Source of the DNA: Oscillospiraceae bacterium
Lineage (GTDB): Bacteria; Bacillota; Clostridia; Oscillospirales; Ruminococcaceae
Reading direction: 5' to 3'
DNA length: 64,000 nucleotides
Assembly (NCBI GenBank): GCA_020024285.1
Contig: JAHHTZ010000007.1
Location: forward strand, 1-64,000
The translations under genes were made by a program, and so were the position numbers. Positions 16,565-28,025 of this stretch are shown piece by piece. Under the pieces are notes generated by a model, which saw nothing but the letters and a program-made list of their open reading frames with translations, did no database searches and was not told the origin of the DNA. Position 1 is the first letter of the stretch, and every line of letters starts with the position of its first letter.

Positions 16565-19500
16565 TTAGATTTCGTCTTCTTCTGTCTGAGGTGCTTCTGT
16601 TACAGTTTCTTCTGCTTCTTCCGCACCCTGAGATTTTGCATCCTGTTCTTCCTGGATGTATTCGATGATACCGGTACCGGCTGGGATCAGCTTACCGATG
16701 ATTACGTTTTCCTTCAGACCGCTCAGCGGATCGACTTTACCTTTGATTGCAGCCTCCGTGAGAACACGGGTTGTTTCCTGGAAGGAAGCGGCAGACATAA
16801 AGGAGTCGGTTGCCAGAGAAGCCTTTGTGATACCCATCAGAACCGCATGACCGGTTGCAGGTACTCTTGGGATTCCATCCTCAGCCTCAAACTCTTTGAG
16901 CTCGTCGTTTTCTGCACGAAGCTCGGATTTATCAACGAGAGCGCCGGTGATCAGCTTGGTATCCCCTGCATCGTCCAGACGAACCTTGCGCATCATCTGA
17001 CGAACGATAACTTCAATGTGCTTATCGTTGATATCAACACCCTGTGTACGGTAAACGCGCTGAACTTCCTGAATCAGGTAGTTCTGAACTGCCAGCTCGC
17101 CGCTTACAGTGAGAACTTCGTTTGGCTCAACAGAACCTTCTGTGATGAGCTGACCCTTGGAAACGTACTGACCTTCCTCCACGATGATCTTGGAGTCGAA
17201 CGGTACGATCTTGCTGAACACTTCCCCATCTGCGCTTGTGATGTTGACGGTGTTGGCACCCTTGTGGTCCAGACGGAAGTTTGCAATACCATCCACATGG
17301 GAGATGATGGCTGCATTCTTTGGCTTTCTTGCTTCGAACAGCTCTTCAACGCGCGGAAGACCCTGTGTAATATCGCTTGCAGAAGCAACACCACCGGTAT
17401 GGAATGTACGCATGGTCAGCTGTGTACCAGGCTCACCGATGGACTGTGCGGAAATAACGCCGACTGCTTCCCCGATGCCAACGGACTGACCGTTTGCAAG
17501 GTTTGCGCCGTAGCATTTTGCACAAACGCCCTTCTTCGCGTTACAGGTCAAAACAGAACGGATGCGAACTCTTGTGATGCCGGCATCCACGATTTTCTTC
17601 GCGGTTTTTTCGTCGATCATCTTTTCGCGGGTAGCAAGAACTTCCCCGGTTTCCGGATGGATCACATCGTCGGAGAGGTAACGTCCGGTCAGACGCTCTG
17701 CCAGACCTTCGATTACACGACCGCTGTCCGTGATGTCGTATACCTCGATGCCGTCGTGGGTTCCGCAGTCTGCGCTGCGGATGATAACATCCTGAGATAC
17801 GTCAACAAGACGTCTTGTCAGATAACCGGAGTCCGCGGTACGCAGCGCAGTATCAGCCAGACCTTTACGCGCGCCTCGAGAGGAGTTAAAGTACTCCAAG
17901 ATATTAAGACCTTCACGGTAGTTTGATTTAATTGGGATCTCGATCGCTTTACCGGATGTATTGGCGATCAAACCACGCATACCGGCAAGCTGACGGATCT
18001 GCTCCATAGAACCACGCGCACCGGAATCAGCAAACATGAAGATTGGGTTGCGTGCATCAAAGCTCTCGGAAAGGGCTTTCTTAACGCTTTCGGTTGTTTC
18101 GTTCCATGTTTTGATTACACGGTCGTAACGAACCTCGTCGGAAATGAGTCCACGGTCGTACTGACGTTTGATCTGAGCTACGCGCTCTTCAGCCTGATGA
18201 ACGAGCTCTTTCTTGCTCTCAGGGATGATCGCATCGCTTACAGCAACGGTCAAGCCGCTTCGGGTAGAATATTTAAAGCCCTGATTTTTGATTTTATCAA
18301 GTACCTCAGAGGTACGGATGGTACCGCAGGTGCGGATGCAGCGGTCGATGATCTTGCCGAGCTCCTTTTTACGAACCAGGAAGGTGACTTCCAGATCGAA
18401 CTGTTTTTCGGAATCGGTACGATCCACAAAGCCCAGATCCTGTGGGATCGGGTCATTGAAGATGATCTGACCAACGGTTGCATCAATGATTCGGCTGATG
18501 GTCTTGCCGCCGATTTCTTTGGATACACGAACCTTGATTGGAGCATGCAGTCCAACAACGCCGGTGTCGTAAGCCATCTTCGCTTCGTCGAAGTTGCGGA
18601 ACACTTTGCCTGCGCCCGGTTCATCTTCACGGACCATCGTCAGGTAGTAGGAACCGAGGATCATATCCTGAGTAGGAATGGTTACCGGACGACCGTCAGA
18701 AGGTTTGAGCAGGTTTCCGGCAGCCAGCATCAGGAAGCGAGCTTCTGCCTGAGCCTCAGCGGACAGCGGCAGATGGATCGCCATCTGGTCCCCGTCGAAG
18801 TCCGCGTTGAATGCGGTACAAACAAGCGGATGCAGACGAATTGCGCGACCCTCAACAAGGATCGGCTCAAATGCCTGAATACCGAGGCGGTGCAGGGTAG
18901 GCGCACGGTTAAGAAGAACCGGATGATTCTTGATTACGATTTCGAGCGCATCCCAAACTTCTTTGAGCACTGCTTTATCGGTCATCTTACGGGCATTTTT
19001 GATGTTGGTTGCAATTTCAAGATCAACCAGACGTTTCATAACGAATGGCTTAAAGAGCTCCAGTGCCATTTCTTTTGGAAGACCGCACTGGTACATCTTC
19101 AGGTCCGGACCGACAACGATTACGGAACGTCCGGAGTAGTCAACACGTTTACCGAGCAGGTTCTGACGGAAACGTCCCTGTTTACCTTTGAGCATATCGG
19201 ACAGGGATTTGAGCGGACGGTTGTTTGGACCGGTCACCGGTCTGCCGTGACGACCGTTGTCGATGAGTGCATCGACGGATTCCTGAAGCATACGCTTTTC
19301 ATTGCGAATGATGATATCCGGTGCTCCGAGGTCCATCAGCTTCTGCAAACGGTTGTTGCGGTTGATGACACGGCGGTACAGGTCATTGAGGTCGGAGGTT
19401 GCAAAACGTCCGCCATCCAGCTGAACCATTGGACGGATATCCGGCGGAATAACCGGAACAACGTCAAGGATCATCCATTCCGGACGGTTTCCGCTGATGC

Positions 19501-20149
19501 GGAATGCTTCCACAACCTCAAGACGTTTGAGGATGCGGGCACGTTTCTGACCCTGAGGCAGGGAGTCAAGCTCTTCTTTAAGCTCTCTAGAGAGCTGGTC
19601 AAGGTCAATTTCCTTGAGGAGCTTCTGAATTGCTTCAGCGCCCATACCCGCCTGGAACTCGTCCTCATAAGCCTCCCGCAGATCGCGGTATTCTTTTTCG
19701 GAGAGCAGGGTGTATTTTTTCAGATTGGTGGTTCCCGGATCTGTCACGATGTAGGATGCAAAGTACAGAACCTTTTCCAGCAATCTTGGGGAGATATTCA
19801 GCAGCAGACCCATACGGGAGGATGTTCCCTTGAAGTACCAGATATGGGAAACTGGTGCAGCCAGCTCAATGTGGCCCATTCTCTCACGGCGTACTTTGGA
19901 ACGGGTAACTTCAACACCGCAGCGCTCACAAATTTTGCCTTTGTAACGGATGCGTTTGTATTTACCGCAGTAACATTCCCAGTCCTTCTGTGGACCAAAA
20001 ATACGCTCACAGAAAAGGCCGTCACGCTCTGGCTTTAATGTTCTGTAGTTAATGGTTTCCGGTTTTTTAACTTCCCCATAGGACCATTCTCTGATTTTAT
20101 CCGGGGAGGCCAAGCCGATTTTAATTGACTCAAAAACGTTAAATTCCAA
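16565..20149 (-). CDS. rpoC: RNA polymerase subunit beta prime
   Basis: Catalytic subunit of RNA polymerase. The 1194-residue protein begins near [18 protein letters not shown], has the N-terminal zinc finger (CYCG and CERCG, about residues 59-78), the catalytic [10 protein letters not shown] loop, and the second zinc cluster with [13 protein letters not shown]. The start is a TTG preceded by AAGGGG; no better ATG aligns with the family N-terminus. It has a Glu-rich C-terminal tail. It follows rpoB after 17 bases. Confidence 0.98.
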   Translation of the reverse strand: MEFNVFESIKIGLASPDKIREWSYGEVKKPETINYRTLKPERDGLFCERIFGPQKDWECYCGKYKRIRYKGKICERCGVEVTRSKVRRERMGHIELAAPVSHIWYFKGTSSRMGLLLNISPRLLEKVLYFASYIVTDPGTTNLKKYTLLSEKEYRDLREAYEDEFQAGMGAEAIQKLLKEIDLDQLSRELKEELDSLPQGQKRARILKRLEVVEAFRISGNRPEWMILDVVPVIPPDIRPMVQLDGGRFATSDLNDLYRRVINRNNRLQKLMDLGAPDIIIRNEKRMLQESVDALIDNGRHGRPVTGPNNRPLKSLSDMLKGKQGRFRQNLLGKRVDYSGRSVIVVGPDLKMYQCGLPKEMALELFKPFVMKRLVDLEIATNIKNARKMTDKAVLKEVWDALEIVIKNHPVLLNRAPTLHRLGIQAFEPILVEGRAIRLHPLVCTAFNADFDGDQMAIHLPLSAEAQAEARFLMLAAGNLLKPSDGRPVTIPTQDMILGSYYLTMVREDEPGAGKVFRNFDEAKMAYDTGVVGLHAPIKVRVSKEIGGKTISRIIDATVGQIIFNDPIPQDLGFVDRTDSEKQFDLEVTFLVRKKELGKIIDRCIRTCGTIRTSEVLDKIKNQGFKYSTRSGLTVAVSDAIIPESKKELVHQAEERVAQIKRQYDRGLISDEVRYDRVIKTWNETTESVKKALSESFDARNPIFMFADSGARGSMEQIRQLAGMRGLIANTSGKAIEIPIKSNYREGLNILEYFNSSRGARKGLADTALRTADSGYLTRRLVDVSQDVIIRSADCGTHDGIEVYDITDSGRVIEGLAERLTGRYLSDDVIHPETGEVLATREKMIDEKTAKKIVDAGITRVRIRSVLTCNAKKGVCAKCYGANLANGQSVGIGEAVGVISAQSIGEPGTQLTMRTFHTGGVASASDITQGLPRVEELFEARKPKNAAIISHVDGIANFRLDHKGANTVNITSADGEVFSKIVPFDSKIIVEEGQYVSKGQLITEGSVEPNEVLTVSGELAVQNYLIQEVQRVYRTQGVDINDKHIEVIVRQMMRKVRLDDAGDTKLITGALVDKSELRAENDELKEFEAEDGIPRVPATGHAVLMGITKASLATDSFMSAASFQETTRVLTEAAIKGKVDPLSGLKENVIIGKLIPAGTGIIEYIQEEQDAKSQGAEEAEETVTEAPQTEEDEI

Positions 20150-20166
20150 TGTCGACCCCTTCTTCC

Positions 20167-23100
20167 TTATAAATCGAATTCACTTTCGTCTGTATCGTCG
20201 CCGCTGAGTCCCAGCGCTGTATATTCATCCAGAAGGTCCGAAACATCATCTTCGTCCTCCAGATCAGGCTGCTCGATCGCGAACTTATCTTCAAATTCGG
20301 AATCCACTGCAACGTTCTCGAAGTTGCTGCCGTTCTCCTCGTTGGAGTAATCAGCAGAGCCGTCCGGACCATTGAAGCCCAGATCGTCATCGAGATCCTG
20401 TTTCAGATCGATTTCCTCATTGTTTTTATCCAAAACTTTTACGTCAAGGCACAGGGACTGAAGCTCTTTGATAAGAACCTTGAAGGATTCCGGAACACCC
20501 GGTTTCGGAACGTTCTTGCCCTTAACGATTGCCTCGAAGGTTTTTACACGGCCCACAACGTCATCCGACTTCACAGTCAGGATCTCCTGCAGGGTGTAAG
20601 CAGCGCCGTAAGCCTCCAGTGCCCAAACCTCCATCTCACCGAAACGCTGACCGCCGAACTGAGCTTTACCGCCCAGAGGCTGCTGTGTAACGAGGGAGTA
20701 TGGACCGGTGGAACGGGCATGGATCTTATCATCAACAAGGTGATGGAGCTTGAGGTAGTACATGTAGCCAACGGTAACCGGGTTATCAAATGGTTCACCG
20801 GTACGTCCGTCGTAAACGATGGTCTTACCGTCCTCGCGCAGACCTGCTTCGAGCAGGCAGTCGCGAATATCTGCCTCACTTGCACCGTCGAATACCGGGG
20901 TAGCCACCTTCCAGCCAAGCTCGGAAGCGGCACGTCCGAGGTGAACCTCCAATACCTGACCGATGTTCATACGGGAAGGTACGCCCAGTGGGTTGAGCAC
21001 GATATCGAGCGGACGTCCGTCTGCCAAGAACGGCATATCCTCCTGTGGAAGGATTCTGGAAACAACACCCTTATTGCCGTGACGACCCGCCATCTTATCG
21101 CCGACAGAAAGCTTACGTTTCTGAGCGATGTAGCAGCGAACCACCATATTGACACCCGGAGAAAGCTCATCGCTGTTTTCGCGGGTAAATACTTTAACAT
21201 CTACAATGATGCCATATTCACCATGCGGCACTTTGAGGGAGGTATCACGCACTTCGCGCGCTTTTTCACCGAAAATTGCACGGAGCAGGCGCTCTTCTGC
21301 GTTGAGCTCGGTTTCGCCCTTCGGTGTTACCTTACCAACGAGGATATCGCCGGATTTAACCTCTGCACCGACACGGATGATACCGCGGTCGTCGAGTTCA
21401 CGCAGCGCATCTTCACCAACGTTTGGAATATCACGGGTGATCTCTTCCGGTCCGAGCTTGGTGTCGCGTGCTTCTGTTTCATATTCCACGATATGGATGG
21501 AGGTGTATACATCATCGCGAACGAGTTTTTCGTTGATCAAAACAGCGTCCTCGTAGTTGTAGCCTTCCCATGTCATAAAGCCGATCAGCGCATTTTTACC
21601 AAGGCTGATTTCGCCGTTGCAGGTTGCAGGACCGTCTGCCAGAACCTGACCCTTTGTCACTCTCTCGCCTGCGCTGACGATTGGACGCTGGTTGATACAA
21701 GTTCCCTGGTTGGAGCGCAGGAACTTGATGATGTGGTAATCCTTGAGTTCCCCTTCATCGGTGCGGATCACGATTTTATCTGCGGACACGCGGTCTACCA
21801 CACCGTCCTCGTTTGCGAGAACGCATACGCCGGAGTCAACAGCTGCTTTGTATTCCATACCGGTTCCGACGATCGGGTTTTCAGTCTTCATCAGCGGAAC
21901 TGCCTGACGCTGCATGTTCGCACCCATCAAAGCACGGTTTGTATCGTCGTTCTCAAGGAACGGGATCATTGCTGTCGCAACGGATACAACCATTTTTGGA
22001 GAAATATCCATATAGTCCACATATTCGCGCTCAATGATTTTAACAACGTCGCGGTGACGAACCGAAACCATGCGGTTAGCAAAACGGTTTTCCTCATCGA
22101 GAGGTTCGTTTGCCTGAGCTACGATGTATTCATCCTCTTCGTCCGCTGTCATGTAACGGATCTCATCGAGGACTTTGCCGGTTTCTTTATCTACACGGCG
22201 GTATGGAGCTTCCACAAAGCCGTATTTGTTGATTCTTGCAAAGGTAGCAAGGTAGGAGATCAAACCGATGTTCGGGCCTTCCGGAGTTTCTACCGGGCAC
22301 ATGCGGCCATAGTGGCTGTAGTGTACGTCACGAACCTCAAATCCTGCACGGTCACGGGACAAACCGCCTGGACCCAATGCAGAAAGACGTCTTTTGTGGG
22401 TCAGTTCAGCCAGCGGGTTGTTCTGATCCATGAACTGGGACAGAGGAGAGGAACCGAAGAACTCTTTGATCGCAGCAACGACCGGACGGATGTTAATGAG
22501 AGTCTGAGGGGTGATCGGTTTGTTTTCTTCCTGTGTTTTGGTGGTCATTCTCTCGCGGATCACGCGCTCCATACGGGAGAAGCCGATGCGGAACTGGTTC
22601 TGCAAAAGCTCGCCGACAGAGCGGATGCGGCGGTTGCCGAGGTGGTCGATGTCGTCGGTAAGTCCAATCCCGTGGTCAAGGTTGCAGATGTAGTTGATGG
22701 TTGCGAAGATATCATCCTTGATGATATGTTTCGGAACAAGGTCATCCACGCGCTTGGAGATGGTTTCCTTGAGCAGCTCCTCATCCTCACCGCAGGAATC
22801 GAGGATCTCGCACAAAACGGAGAAACGAACTTTTTCAAGAACACCCAGCTCTTCACAGTCGAAATTCACATAATCGTGAATATCCACCATGCCGTTGGAG
22901 ATGATCTTCACTTCTTTGTCGCCCACTTTAACGAAAGCGGTGTTTACACCGGCACGCTCGATCTCCTCTGCTTTTGCGCGGGTGATAACTTCATCCACGT
23001 CTGCAAGGAACTCGCCGGTGCGGGTGTTGACGATCGGCTGGGACAGGACATGACCTGCCAGTCTGGAAGCGATGCCGAGCTTTTTGTTATATTTGTAGCG

Positions 23101-23916
23101 GCCAACGCGGGAAAGGTCGTAGCGTCTTGCATCGAAGAACAGCATATCGATGTGTGACTGTGCGCTGTCCACCGTTGGAGGCTCGCCCGGACGCAGCTTG
23201 CGGTATACTTCCAGCAAGCCTTCCTCTGTATTGTTGGTGCTGTCTTTTTCAAGGGTCGCAAGGATCTTCGTATCGCTGCCGAAGAAATCAAGGATCTGTG
23301 CATCGCTGGAAAGTCCCAGTGCACGGATAAAGGTTGTAACCGGCAGTTTCCTGTTTTTATCGATACGAACATAGAAAATATCGTTGGAATCTGTTTCGTA
23401 TTCCAGCCATGCGCCGCGGTTTGGGATGACGGTTGCGGAATAAAGCTCTTTACCTGCTTTATCGCGGGACATTGCATAGTAAACGCCCGGAGAACGAACC
23501 AGCTGAGAAACGATAACACGCTCTGCACCGTTGATGATAAAGGTACCGCTGTCGGTCATGATCGGGAAATCTCCCATGAAGATCTCCTGTTCCTGTACGA
23601 CCTGGGTTTCACGGTTGAGCAGGGTTGCTTTGACGCGAAGTGGAGCAGAGTAAGTGGCGTCGCGCTCTTTGCATTCTTCAATGCTGTATTTTGGTTTGTT
23701 GTCCAGAGTATAGCTGGTAAAATCCAGAACCAAATTGCCCTGATAATCCGAAATTGCGGAAGTGTCGTTGAGTACTTCCTTTAATCCTTCCTCGAGAAAC
23801 CATTTGTATGAGTTCTTCTGAACCTCGATCAGGTTTGGCATTTCCAAAACCTCATCGATACGAGAAAAGCTCATTCGAACATTTTTGCCAAGTTGTATTG
23901 GTTTCACATTCACCAT
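20167..23916 (-). CDS. rpoB: RNA polymerase subunit beta
   Basis: Forms one side of the RNA polymerase cleft. The protein of about 1249 residues has the rifampicin-binding region [18 protein letters not shown] with the usual susceptible residues, and later the conserved [13 protein letters not shown]. The last about 100 residues form an acidic tail. I chose the ATG at 23916 ([13 protein letters not shown]); a GTG four codons earlier is also possible because the GGAG site lies rather far upstream. rplJ and rplL do not precede it, and it has its own promoter. Confidence 0.98.
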   Translation of the reverse strand: MVNVKPIQLGKNVRMSFSRIDEVLEMPNLIEVQKNSYKWFLEEGLKEVLNDTSAISDYQGNLVLDFTSYTLDNKPKYSIEECKERDATYSAPLRVKATLLNRETQVVQEQEIFMGDFPIMTDSGTFIINGAERVIVSQLVRSPGVYYAMSRDKAGKELYSATVIPNRGAWLEYETDSNDIFYVRIDKNRKLPVTTFIRALGLSSDAQILDFFGSDTKILATLEKDSTNNTEEGLLEVYRKLRPGEPPTVDSAQSHIDMLFFDARRYDLSRVGRYKYNKKLGIASRLAGHVLSQPIVNTRTGEFLADVDEVITRAKAEEIERAGVNTAFVKVGDKEVKIISNGMVDIHDYVNFDCEELGVLEKVRFSVLCEILDSCGEDEELLKETISKRVDDLVPKHIIKDDIFATINYICNLDHGIGLTDDIDHLGNRRIRSVGELLQNQFRIGFSRMERVIRERMTTKTQEENKPITPQTLINIRPVVAAIKEFFGSSPLSQFMDQNNPLAELTHKRRLSALGPGGLSRDRAGFEVRDVHYSHYGRMCPVETPEGPNIGLISYLATFARINKYGFVEAPYRRVDKETGKVLDEIRYMTADEEDEYIVAQANEPLDEENRFANRMVSVRHRDVVKIIEREYVDYMDISPKMVVSVATAMIPFLENDDTNRALMGANMQRQAVPLMKTENPIVGTGMEYKAAVDSGVCVLANEDGVVDRVSADKIVIRTDEGELKDYHIIKFLRSNQGTCINQRPIVSAGERVTKGQVLADGPATCNGEISLGKNALIGFMTWEGYNYEDAVLINEKLVRDDVYTSIHIVEYETEARDTKLGPEEITRDIPNVGEDALRELDDRGIIRVGAEVKSGDILVGKVTPKGETELNAEERLLRAIFGEKAREVRDTSLKVPHGEYGIIVDVKVFTRENSDELSPGVNMVVRCYIAQKRKLSVGDKMAGRHGNKGVVSRILPQEDMPFLADGRPLDIVLNPLGVPSRMNIGQVLEVHLGRAASELGWKVATPVFDGASEADIRDCLLEAGLREDGKTIVYDGRTGEPFDNPVTVGYMYYLKLHHLVDDKIHARSTGPYSLVTQQPLGGKAQFGGQRFGEMEVWALEAYGAAYTLQEILTVKSDDVVGRVKTFEAIVKGKNVPKPGVPESFKVLIKELQSLCLDVKVLDKNNEEIDLKQDLDDDLGFNGPDGSADYSNEENGSNFENVAVDSEFEDKFAIEQPDLEDEDDVSDLLDEYTALGLSGDDTDESEFDL

Positions 23917-24076
23917 AGGCTTATCCACTCCATTCTTTGTTCATTCGCATTGACAATTTATACAAATCATCCACGCTGTTTCCTATATTTTTTGCGAGAG
24001 CTATTGAATTTTTTTGCCTGGTATGCTACAATTAAAAAGCTCAATCGCATAAATAGCCATTTTGATACATTTTAAT

Positions 24077-24105
24077 ATTATATTATATTATGTTGGGGAA
24101 GTCAA
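24077..24105 (-). promoter_or_regulatory. Promoter of rpoBC
   Basis: TTGACT (24100-24105), 17-base spacer and perfect TATAAT (24077-24082) on the minus strand, leaving a leader of about 150 bases (23917-24070) before rpoB in which I see no recognised element. Confidence 0.8.
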
Positions 24106-24173
24106 CCGTTTTCCTGCCCTAACTTTATAGAAATGTACCGACAACTTTTCGTGCAGATTGTTTATAACGCAGC

Positions 24174-24213
24174 AAAACGTCTTTTCTCTCGTTTGAGAGA
24201 AAAGACGTTTTTT
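24174..24213. terminator. Terminator after the LysO-type genes
   Basis: A 17-bp perfect stem (AAAACGTCTTTTCTCTC and complement) with a GTTT loop lies just past the minus-strand LysO-type stop. It has T-runs on both sides, so it could work in either direction. Confidence 0.85.
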
Positions 24214-24217
24214 ATTT

Positions 24218-24823
24218 TCAGCTCATCAAGGAGAATATCGTGTTGATCAAGATCGGGATAATGGAGGTGCAGATCACGCCGTTGATCACTGCCATCATCG
24301 CCACTTCTTCGTTGGTATATTTCATCAAAATCGACAAAGAGGTGTCGCTGCTCGTCGCACCGGCAGGCGCGATCGCTGTATATCCGTTGAGATGCTTTGC
24401 CAAAAGAGGGATCAGCATAAAGGCAAGGATCTCGCGGATCACGTTGCTCAAAAACGCAATAGTGCCGATCTCTGCACCGGAAAGCTCCGTCAGAAGGACA
24501 CCGGAGAGGCTGTACCAGCCCATACCCGATGCGATGCACAGACTTTCCCGAAGCGGGACCTGCAAAATAAGTCCGCAGACAAGACCGCCCAGCAAAGAAC
24601 CCACCACAATGCCGATCGGCAGAATGATGATTTTAACATTGTATTCTCTCATTTTGCGAAACAGCAGCTTGTTCTCCCCCACGCTGATGCCGACCGAGAA
24701 CATCAGGATCATCAGGGCATAGTTTGAAAGTTCACCAAAAAAAGATACCACATCGGAGGAGAAAACAAAATGGCCGCACAGCACCCCTACAATCAGGCTA
24801 ATGATCGCCGCGATTATCATCAT
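24218..24823 (-). CDS. LysO-type transporter, large half
   Basis: Membrane protein of the LysO (DUF340) family; the Escherichia coli member exports lysine. The 201-residue product has about six membrane segments and the family phrases SVGISVGENK, GMGWYSLSGVLL and IAFLSNVIREI. I set the start at the ATG of MMIIAAIIS (24823) because AAAGGAGGAAT directly precedes it. It overlaps the small half by 26 bases. In E. coli both parts form one protein of about 300 residues, so this is the split form. The substrate is not proven. Confidence 0.85.
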   Translation of the reverse strand: MMIIAAIISLIVGVLCGHFVFSSDVVSFFGELSNYALMILMFSVGISVGENKLLFRKMREYNVKIIILPIGIVVGSLLGGLVCGLILQVPLRESLCIASGMGWYSLSGVLLTELSGAEIGTIAFLSNVIREILAFMLIPLLAKHLNGYTAIAPAGATSSDTSLSILMKYTNEEVAMMAVINGVICTSIIPILINTIFSLMS

Positions 24824-25115
24824 ATTCCTCCTTTTCCAGATGACGTCCCACAAAGAACTTCTTTGTGAGCGGATAGACCACGAGGATCGAGCCAAGGACT
24901 GCCATCGCAGAGAACATTAGGCTCTTGATGCCCATTGAAGTGATTTCGCTTGTAAAATTCGGGCGGCTTCCCAGCGAAACCCCCATCGAAAAAATCAAAG
25001 CCAATGTAGAGATCAACTGAATGTTGATGTTTGTTTTATTCCATTTTTCCGGGAACCACCGAAATCCGATAACGATCCCGATTGCCAACAATACTAAAAC
25101 AAAAATTGCCTTCAA
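24798..25115 (-). CDS. LysO-type transporter, small half
   Basis: The 105-residue product has two or three membrane segments and the phrase ALIFSMGVSLGSRP, matching the N-terminal part of LysO proteins. The start is uncertain: the longest frame begins at a TTG that abuts its own GAAGG site. A charged C-terminus (HLEKEEYDDNRGDH) would sit in the cytosol. It is translationally coupled to the large half and both are probably needed together. Confidence 0.75.
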   Translation of the reverse strand: MKAIFVLVLLAIGIVIGFRWFPEKWNKTNINIQLISTLALIFSMGVSLGSRPNFTSEITSMGIKSLMFSAMAVLGSILVVYPLTKKFFVGRHLEKEEYDDNRGDH

Positions 25116-25137
25116 CCTTCTTTCGTTAAAATAGCCG

Positions 25138-26070
25138 CTAAGGCTTTGTGTTATCCTGCTCTATGGACAATTTTCCAAGGATGTTCCCATTGTAAGCATC
25201 CACATAATACACCATCCGATCCCCCTGCAGCTTCCACACGATGCGCGAGGTGTAGTTTTCCTGCTCACCCCAGACAAACGGGCTGCTGACAATCAGCTCC
25301 GGTTTTGCCTTCCTTGCCGCAAACGCGGCAGGCTCCTCCTCCAATACGGCTGCAATCGCCTGTGTATCCGTCAACTGCTGCCCTTCCTGTTCGGCAAGCG
25401 GCAGGCTGAACACCTTGCAGGTAATCAGCTCTCCGTTCTGCATAGAGAGTGTCATCTTGACCGCCTCATAGTCGGAATAGAGCTTATCCTCCTCCCGGAT
25501 GACCTTTTGGAAGATGACCGTTGCACGATTTGCTGCGGCATCGATCCTTCGCACGATATGCCCGTACTCCTGCTCGATTTGCAGCATGGCAAGATATTCC
25601 TTCGCTTTTTTGATCAGTTCGCGCTCCGTCAGGCGGGTTTCCTCTGTTTTAACATCATCCCGATACACCCAGTACAGCTCCTTTGTTCTGCTGTTGAGTT
25701 GCACCTGTCCGTTGCTGTAGTCCACCTGATACAGCAGATCGGCGCAGTAGATATCCTCCGCGACCGAGCTTTCCCCCTCCGAAACGAGGATACCGAAATT
25801 TTCCCCATAGGTATCTGCGATTTTTCGCAGCTCCTTTTCCGGAACAGGGAGCTGTTCCATCGGGTCCTCCTCCACCTGCGGCTCCTGTGGTGCAGATGCT
25901 GCATCGGATTGCTGCTTTACATCCTGTTTCGTTTCTTTTTTCTGCAGAAAGGAAAAATCTATCCCGTCGTTTTTTGCAGCCCATGCAATCCCGCCGGCAC
26001 CCGCCGTGAGAAGCAGGAGCAATACAACAAAAAGTGCAATCGGAACAGATTCATTCTGTTTCTTTCTCAT
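25138..26070 (-). CDS. Membrane-anchored PepSY/YcdB-like protein
   Basis: The 310-residue protein has one N-terminal membrane segment (about residues 9-31, LFVVLLLLLTAGAGGIAWA) and then an acidic linker (about 45-75). The extracytoplasmic domain resembles PepSY/YcdB repeats: ELIKKAKEYLAMLQ, then a strand-rich stretch ending with VYYVDAYNGNILGKLSIE, the usual PepSY ending. Such domains are known in peptidase inhibitors and spore-cortex proteins; the role here is unknown. It lies 22 bases before the LysO-type genes on the same strand and may share their transcript. Confidence 0.65.
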   Translation of the reverse strand: MRKKQNESVPIALFVVLLLLLTAGAGGIAWAAKNDGIDFSFLQKKETKQDVKQQSDAASAPQEPQVEEDPMEQLPVPEKELRKIADTYGENFGILVSEGESSVAEDIYCADLLYQVDYSNGQVQLNSRTKELYWVYRDDVKTEETRLTERELIKKAKEYLAMLQIEQEYGHIVRRIDAAANRATVIFQKVIREEDKLYSDYEAVKMTLSMQNGELITCKVFSLPLAEQEGQQLTDTQAIAAVLEEEPAAFAARKAKPELIVSSPFVWGEQENYTSRIVWKLQGDRMVYYVDAYNGNILGKLSIEQDNTKP

Positions 26071-26178
26071 TGCTCTTCTCCTTTATGCACTTCGTTTTAT
26101 CCCCTATTAAATCCTTCCATGGAATTTTATCATATCATAAAAGTGCCGTTCTGCCAATATGATCGATCCTGTGTCTTC

Positions 26179-26235
26179 AAAAAAAGCCCCATCTGCCGAT
26201 GGACCGATCTGCCATCGAACAAATGGAGCTTTTTT
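26179..26235 (-). terminator. Terminator after fakA
   Basis: A long stem of AAGCTCCAT with ATGGGGCTT, containing an inner hairpin, ends in seven T residues on the minus strand. Confidence 0.8.
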
Positions 26236-26246
26236 GCTATTTCTGT

Positions 26247-27932
26247 TTATTCCACTGAGATTACAAAGTAGTATACTGGCTGCTGACCGTGGATCAGCAC
26301 AACCTCTGCCTGATCTCCCACCTTGTCAACAACAGCCTGATGGATCTCTTCTGCCTGTTCCTCGGTAACATCTTCGCCGTAAATCAGGGTGATGAAGTTC
26401 CCGTCCTTGTTGGAGGATTTGCGAAGCAGGCTGTGGGTAAGACGTACTACGGTCTTTTTCAGGTCTTCCTCTACAAAGGCGAGCTTGCCGTTTTCCATTG
26501 CGAGGAGCTGTCCTTCTTTGATCTTATGCCCTTCAAAGTCGCTGTCACGCGCCGCGAAGGTGATGGCACCGGTCCCAACCTTTTCAAATGCCTTGATCAT
26601 ATTCATGATATTTTCTCTGCGGCCTTCTGCCGGGTCGAATGCCAGCATTGCAGCAAGTCCCTGCGGCACACTTCTTGTCTGAAGCACATCCACTGCACGG
26701 TCTGCAAGGTTGATGGTCTGTTCTGCTGCCATAATGATGTTTTTGTTGTTTGGCAGAACAAAGACACGCTTCGCCGGTGTTGCATGGATGGCAGCAAGGA
26801 TATCCTCTGTGGACGGGTTCATGGTCTGACCGCCGCTCACAACCTGGTCAACACCAAGATCGAGGAAGAGCTGCTTCATGCCCTCTCCGGCTGCAACTGC
26901 AACAAAGCCGTATTCGCGCTCCTCATCCACAGCACAGTATGGGAACTGTGTTTCTTCTGTGTCCTGTACGGCAAGCTCTGCAGCAGATGTACCGCTGTGT
27001 CCGTGCTGCACGCGCATATTGTCGATTTTCATGTTGGTAAGGTATCCGAGCTTCAGCGCTGCCTGGATCGCATTGCCCGGTTCATTGGTATGGACGTGGC
27101 ACTTGATGATCTCTTCATCATCCACCACCACAACGCAGTCACCGATGGATTCGAGATAAGCACGCAGTTTGAGCGGATCGGCATCCGGTTTCTCCTTGTT
27201 GATGATAAACTCGGTGCAGTAGCCGAAGGTGATATCTTCTTCGTTAAAGTCAGCCGCGATCCCCTGTGCACGTTTTTCGTGTACTTTTTGCGGTTCCTCT
27301 GCGGATTCGATCATCTTTCCGCCATCGATAACAGCCTTCATGCCTTCCCAGATGGTCACAAAGCCCTGACCGCCTGCGTCCACTACGCCGGCTTTTTTAA
27401 GCACCGGCAAAAGCTCCGGAGTCTGTGCCAGTGCATCCTTTGCAGCAATCAGCACTTCGTCCCACATCCGCACGGTATCCACATCCGGCTCTTCCTCGAT
27501 GAGCTGTTTTGCGCGTTCCGCTGCAAGGCGTGCAACGGTCAAAATGGTACCCTCGGTTGGTTTCATAACTGCTTTATAAGCAGCAGCAACACCCAGCTCA
27601 AGCGCGGTTGCGATCTCTTTTGCAGCGGCTGTTTCCTTGCCCTCCATCCCTTTGGAGAAGCCGCGGAACAGCAGCGACAGGATAACGCCGGAGTTGCCTC
27701 TCGCGCCGCGCAGCAAAGCAGACGCTGCCTTCTTGCTGACTGCTTCCACAGTCAGTTCATCTTTCATATTGAGCAGCTCTCTTTTTGCTGCACCAATGGT
27801 CATCGACATATTCGTTCCGGTATCTCCGTCCGGCACCGGGAACACGTTGAGTGCATCCACCTGCTGCCGATTGTTTGAGATATTATTTGCACCAGAAACG
27901 AAAGCATCTCTGAGCAGGATTCCATTTATCAA
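26247..27932 (-). CDS. fakA: Fatty acid kinase catalytic subunit FakA (DAK2/YloV)
   Basis: Phosphorylates host-derived or recycled fatty acids that are bound to a FakB carrier, feeding phospholipid synthesis. The 561-residue protein has the N-terminal DAK2 kinase domain (FPVPDGDTGTNMSMT and RGARGNSGVILS) and the long C-terminal YloV region with FVLPNNKNI. I set the start at a TTG (27932, MINGILLRDAF) because AAGGAG sits nine bases before it; another TTG three codons upstream touches that site. No FakB (DegV) gene is in the window. An Asp23 gene precedes it, the usual yloU-yloV pair. Confidence 0.93.
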   Translation of the reverse strand: MINGILLRDAFVSGANNISNNRQQVDALNVFPVPDGDTGTNMSMTIGAAKRELLNMKDELTVEAVSKKAASALLRGARGNSGVILSLLFRGFSKGMEGKETAAAKEIATALELGVAAAYKAVMKPTEGTILTVARLAAERAKQLIEEEPDVDTVRMWDEVLIAAKDALAQTPELLPVLKKAGVVDAGGQGFVTIWEGMKAVIDGGKMIESAEEPQKVHEKRAQGIAADFNEEDITFGYCTEFIINKEKPDADPLKLRAYLESIGDCVVVVDDEEIIKCHVHTNEPGNAIQAALKLGYLTNMKIDNMRVQHGHSGTSAAELAVQDTEETQFPYCAVDEEREYGFVAVAAGEGMKQLFLDLGVDQVVSGGQTMNPSTEDILAAIHATPAKRVFVLPNNKNIIMAAEQTINLADRAVDVLQTRSVPQGLAAMLAFDPAEGRRENIMNMIKAFEKVGTGAITFAARDSDFEGHKIKEGQLLAMENGKLAFVEEDLKKTVVRLTHSLLRKSSNKDGNFITLIYGEDVTEEQAEEIHQAVVDKVGDQAEVVLIHGQQPVYYFVISVE

Positions 27933-28025
27933 TTTGAACAACTCCTTATTTCACGAGAAAATATCTAAAATTACAGTGGACACAGGCGGGACAAGGCGCA
28001 CTTCTCCCGCTCAAAGCCCATCCAG

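Noticed and set aside
20719..23157. An 812-codon plus-strand frame opposite rpoB
   Set aside because: rpoB is certain from its motifs; the antisense frame is a codon-bias artefact.
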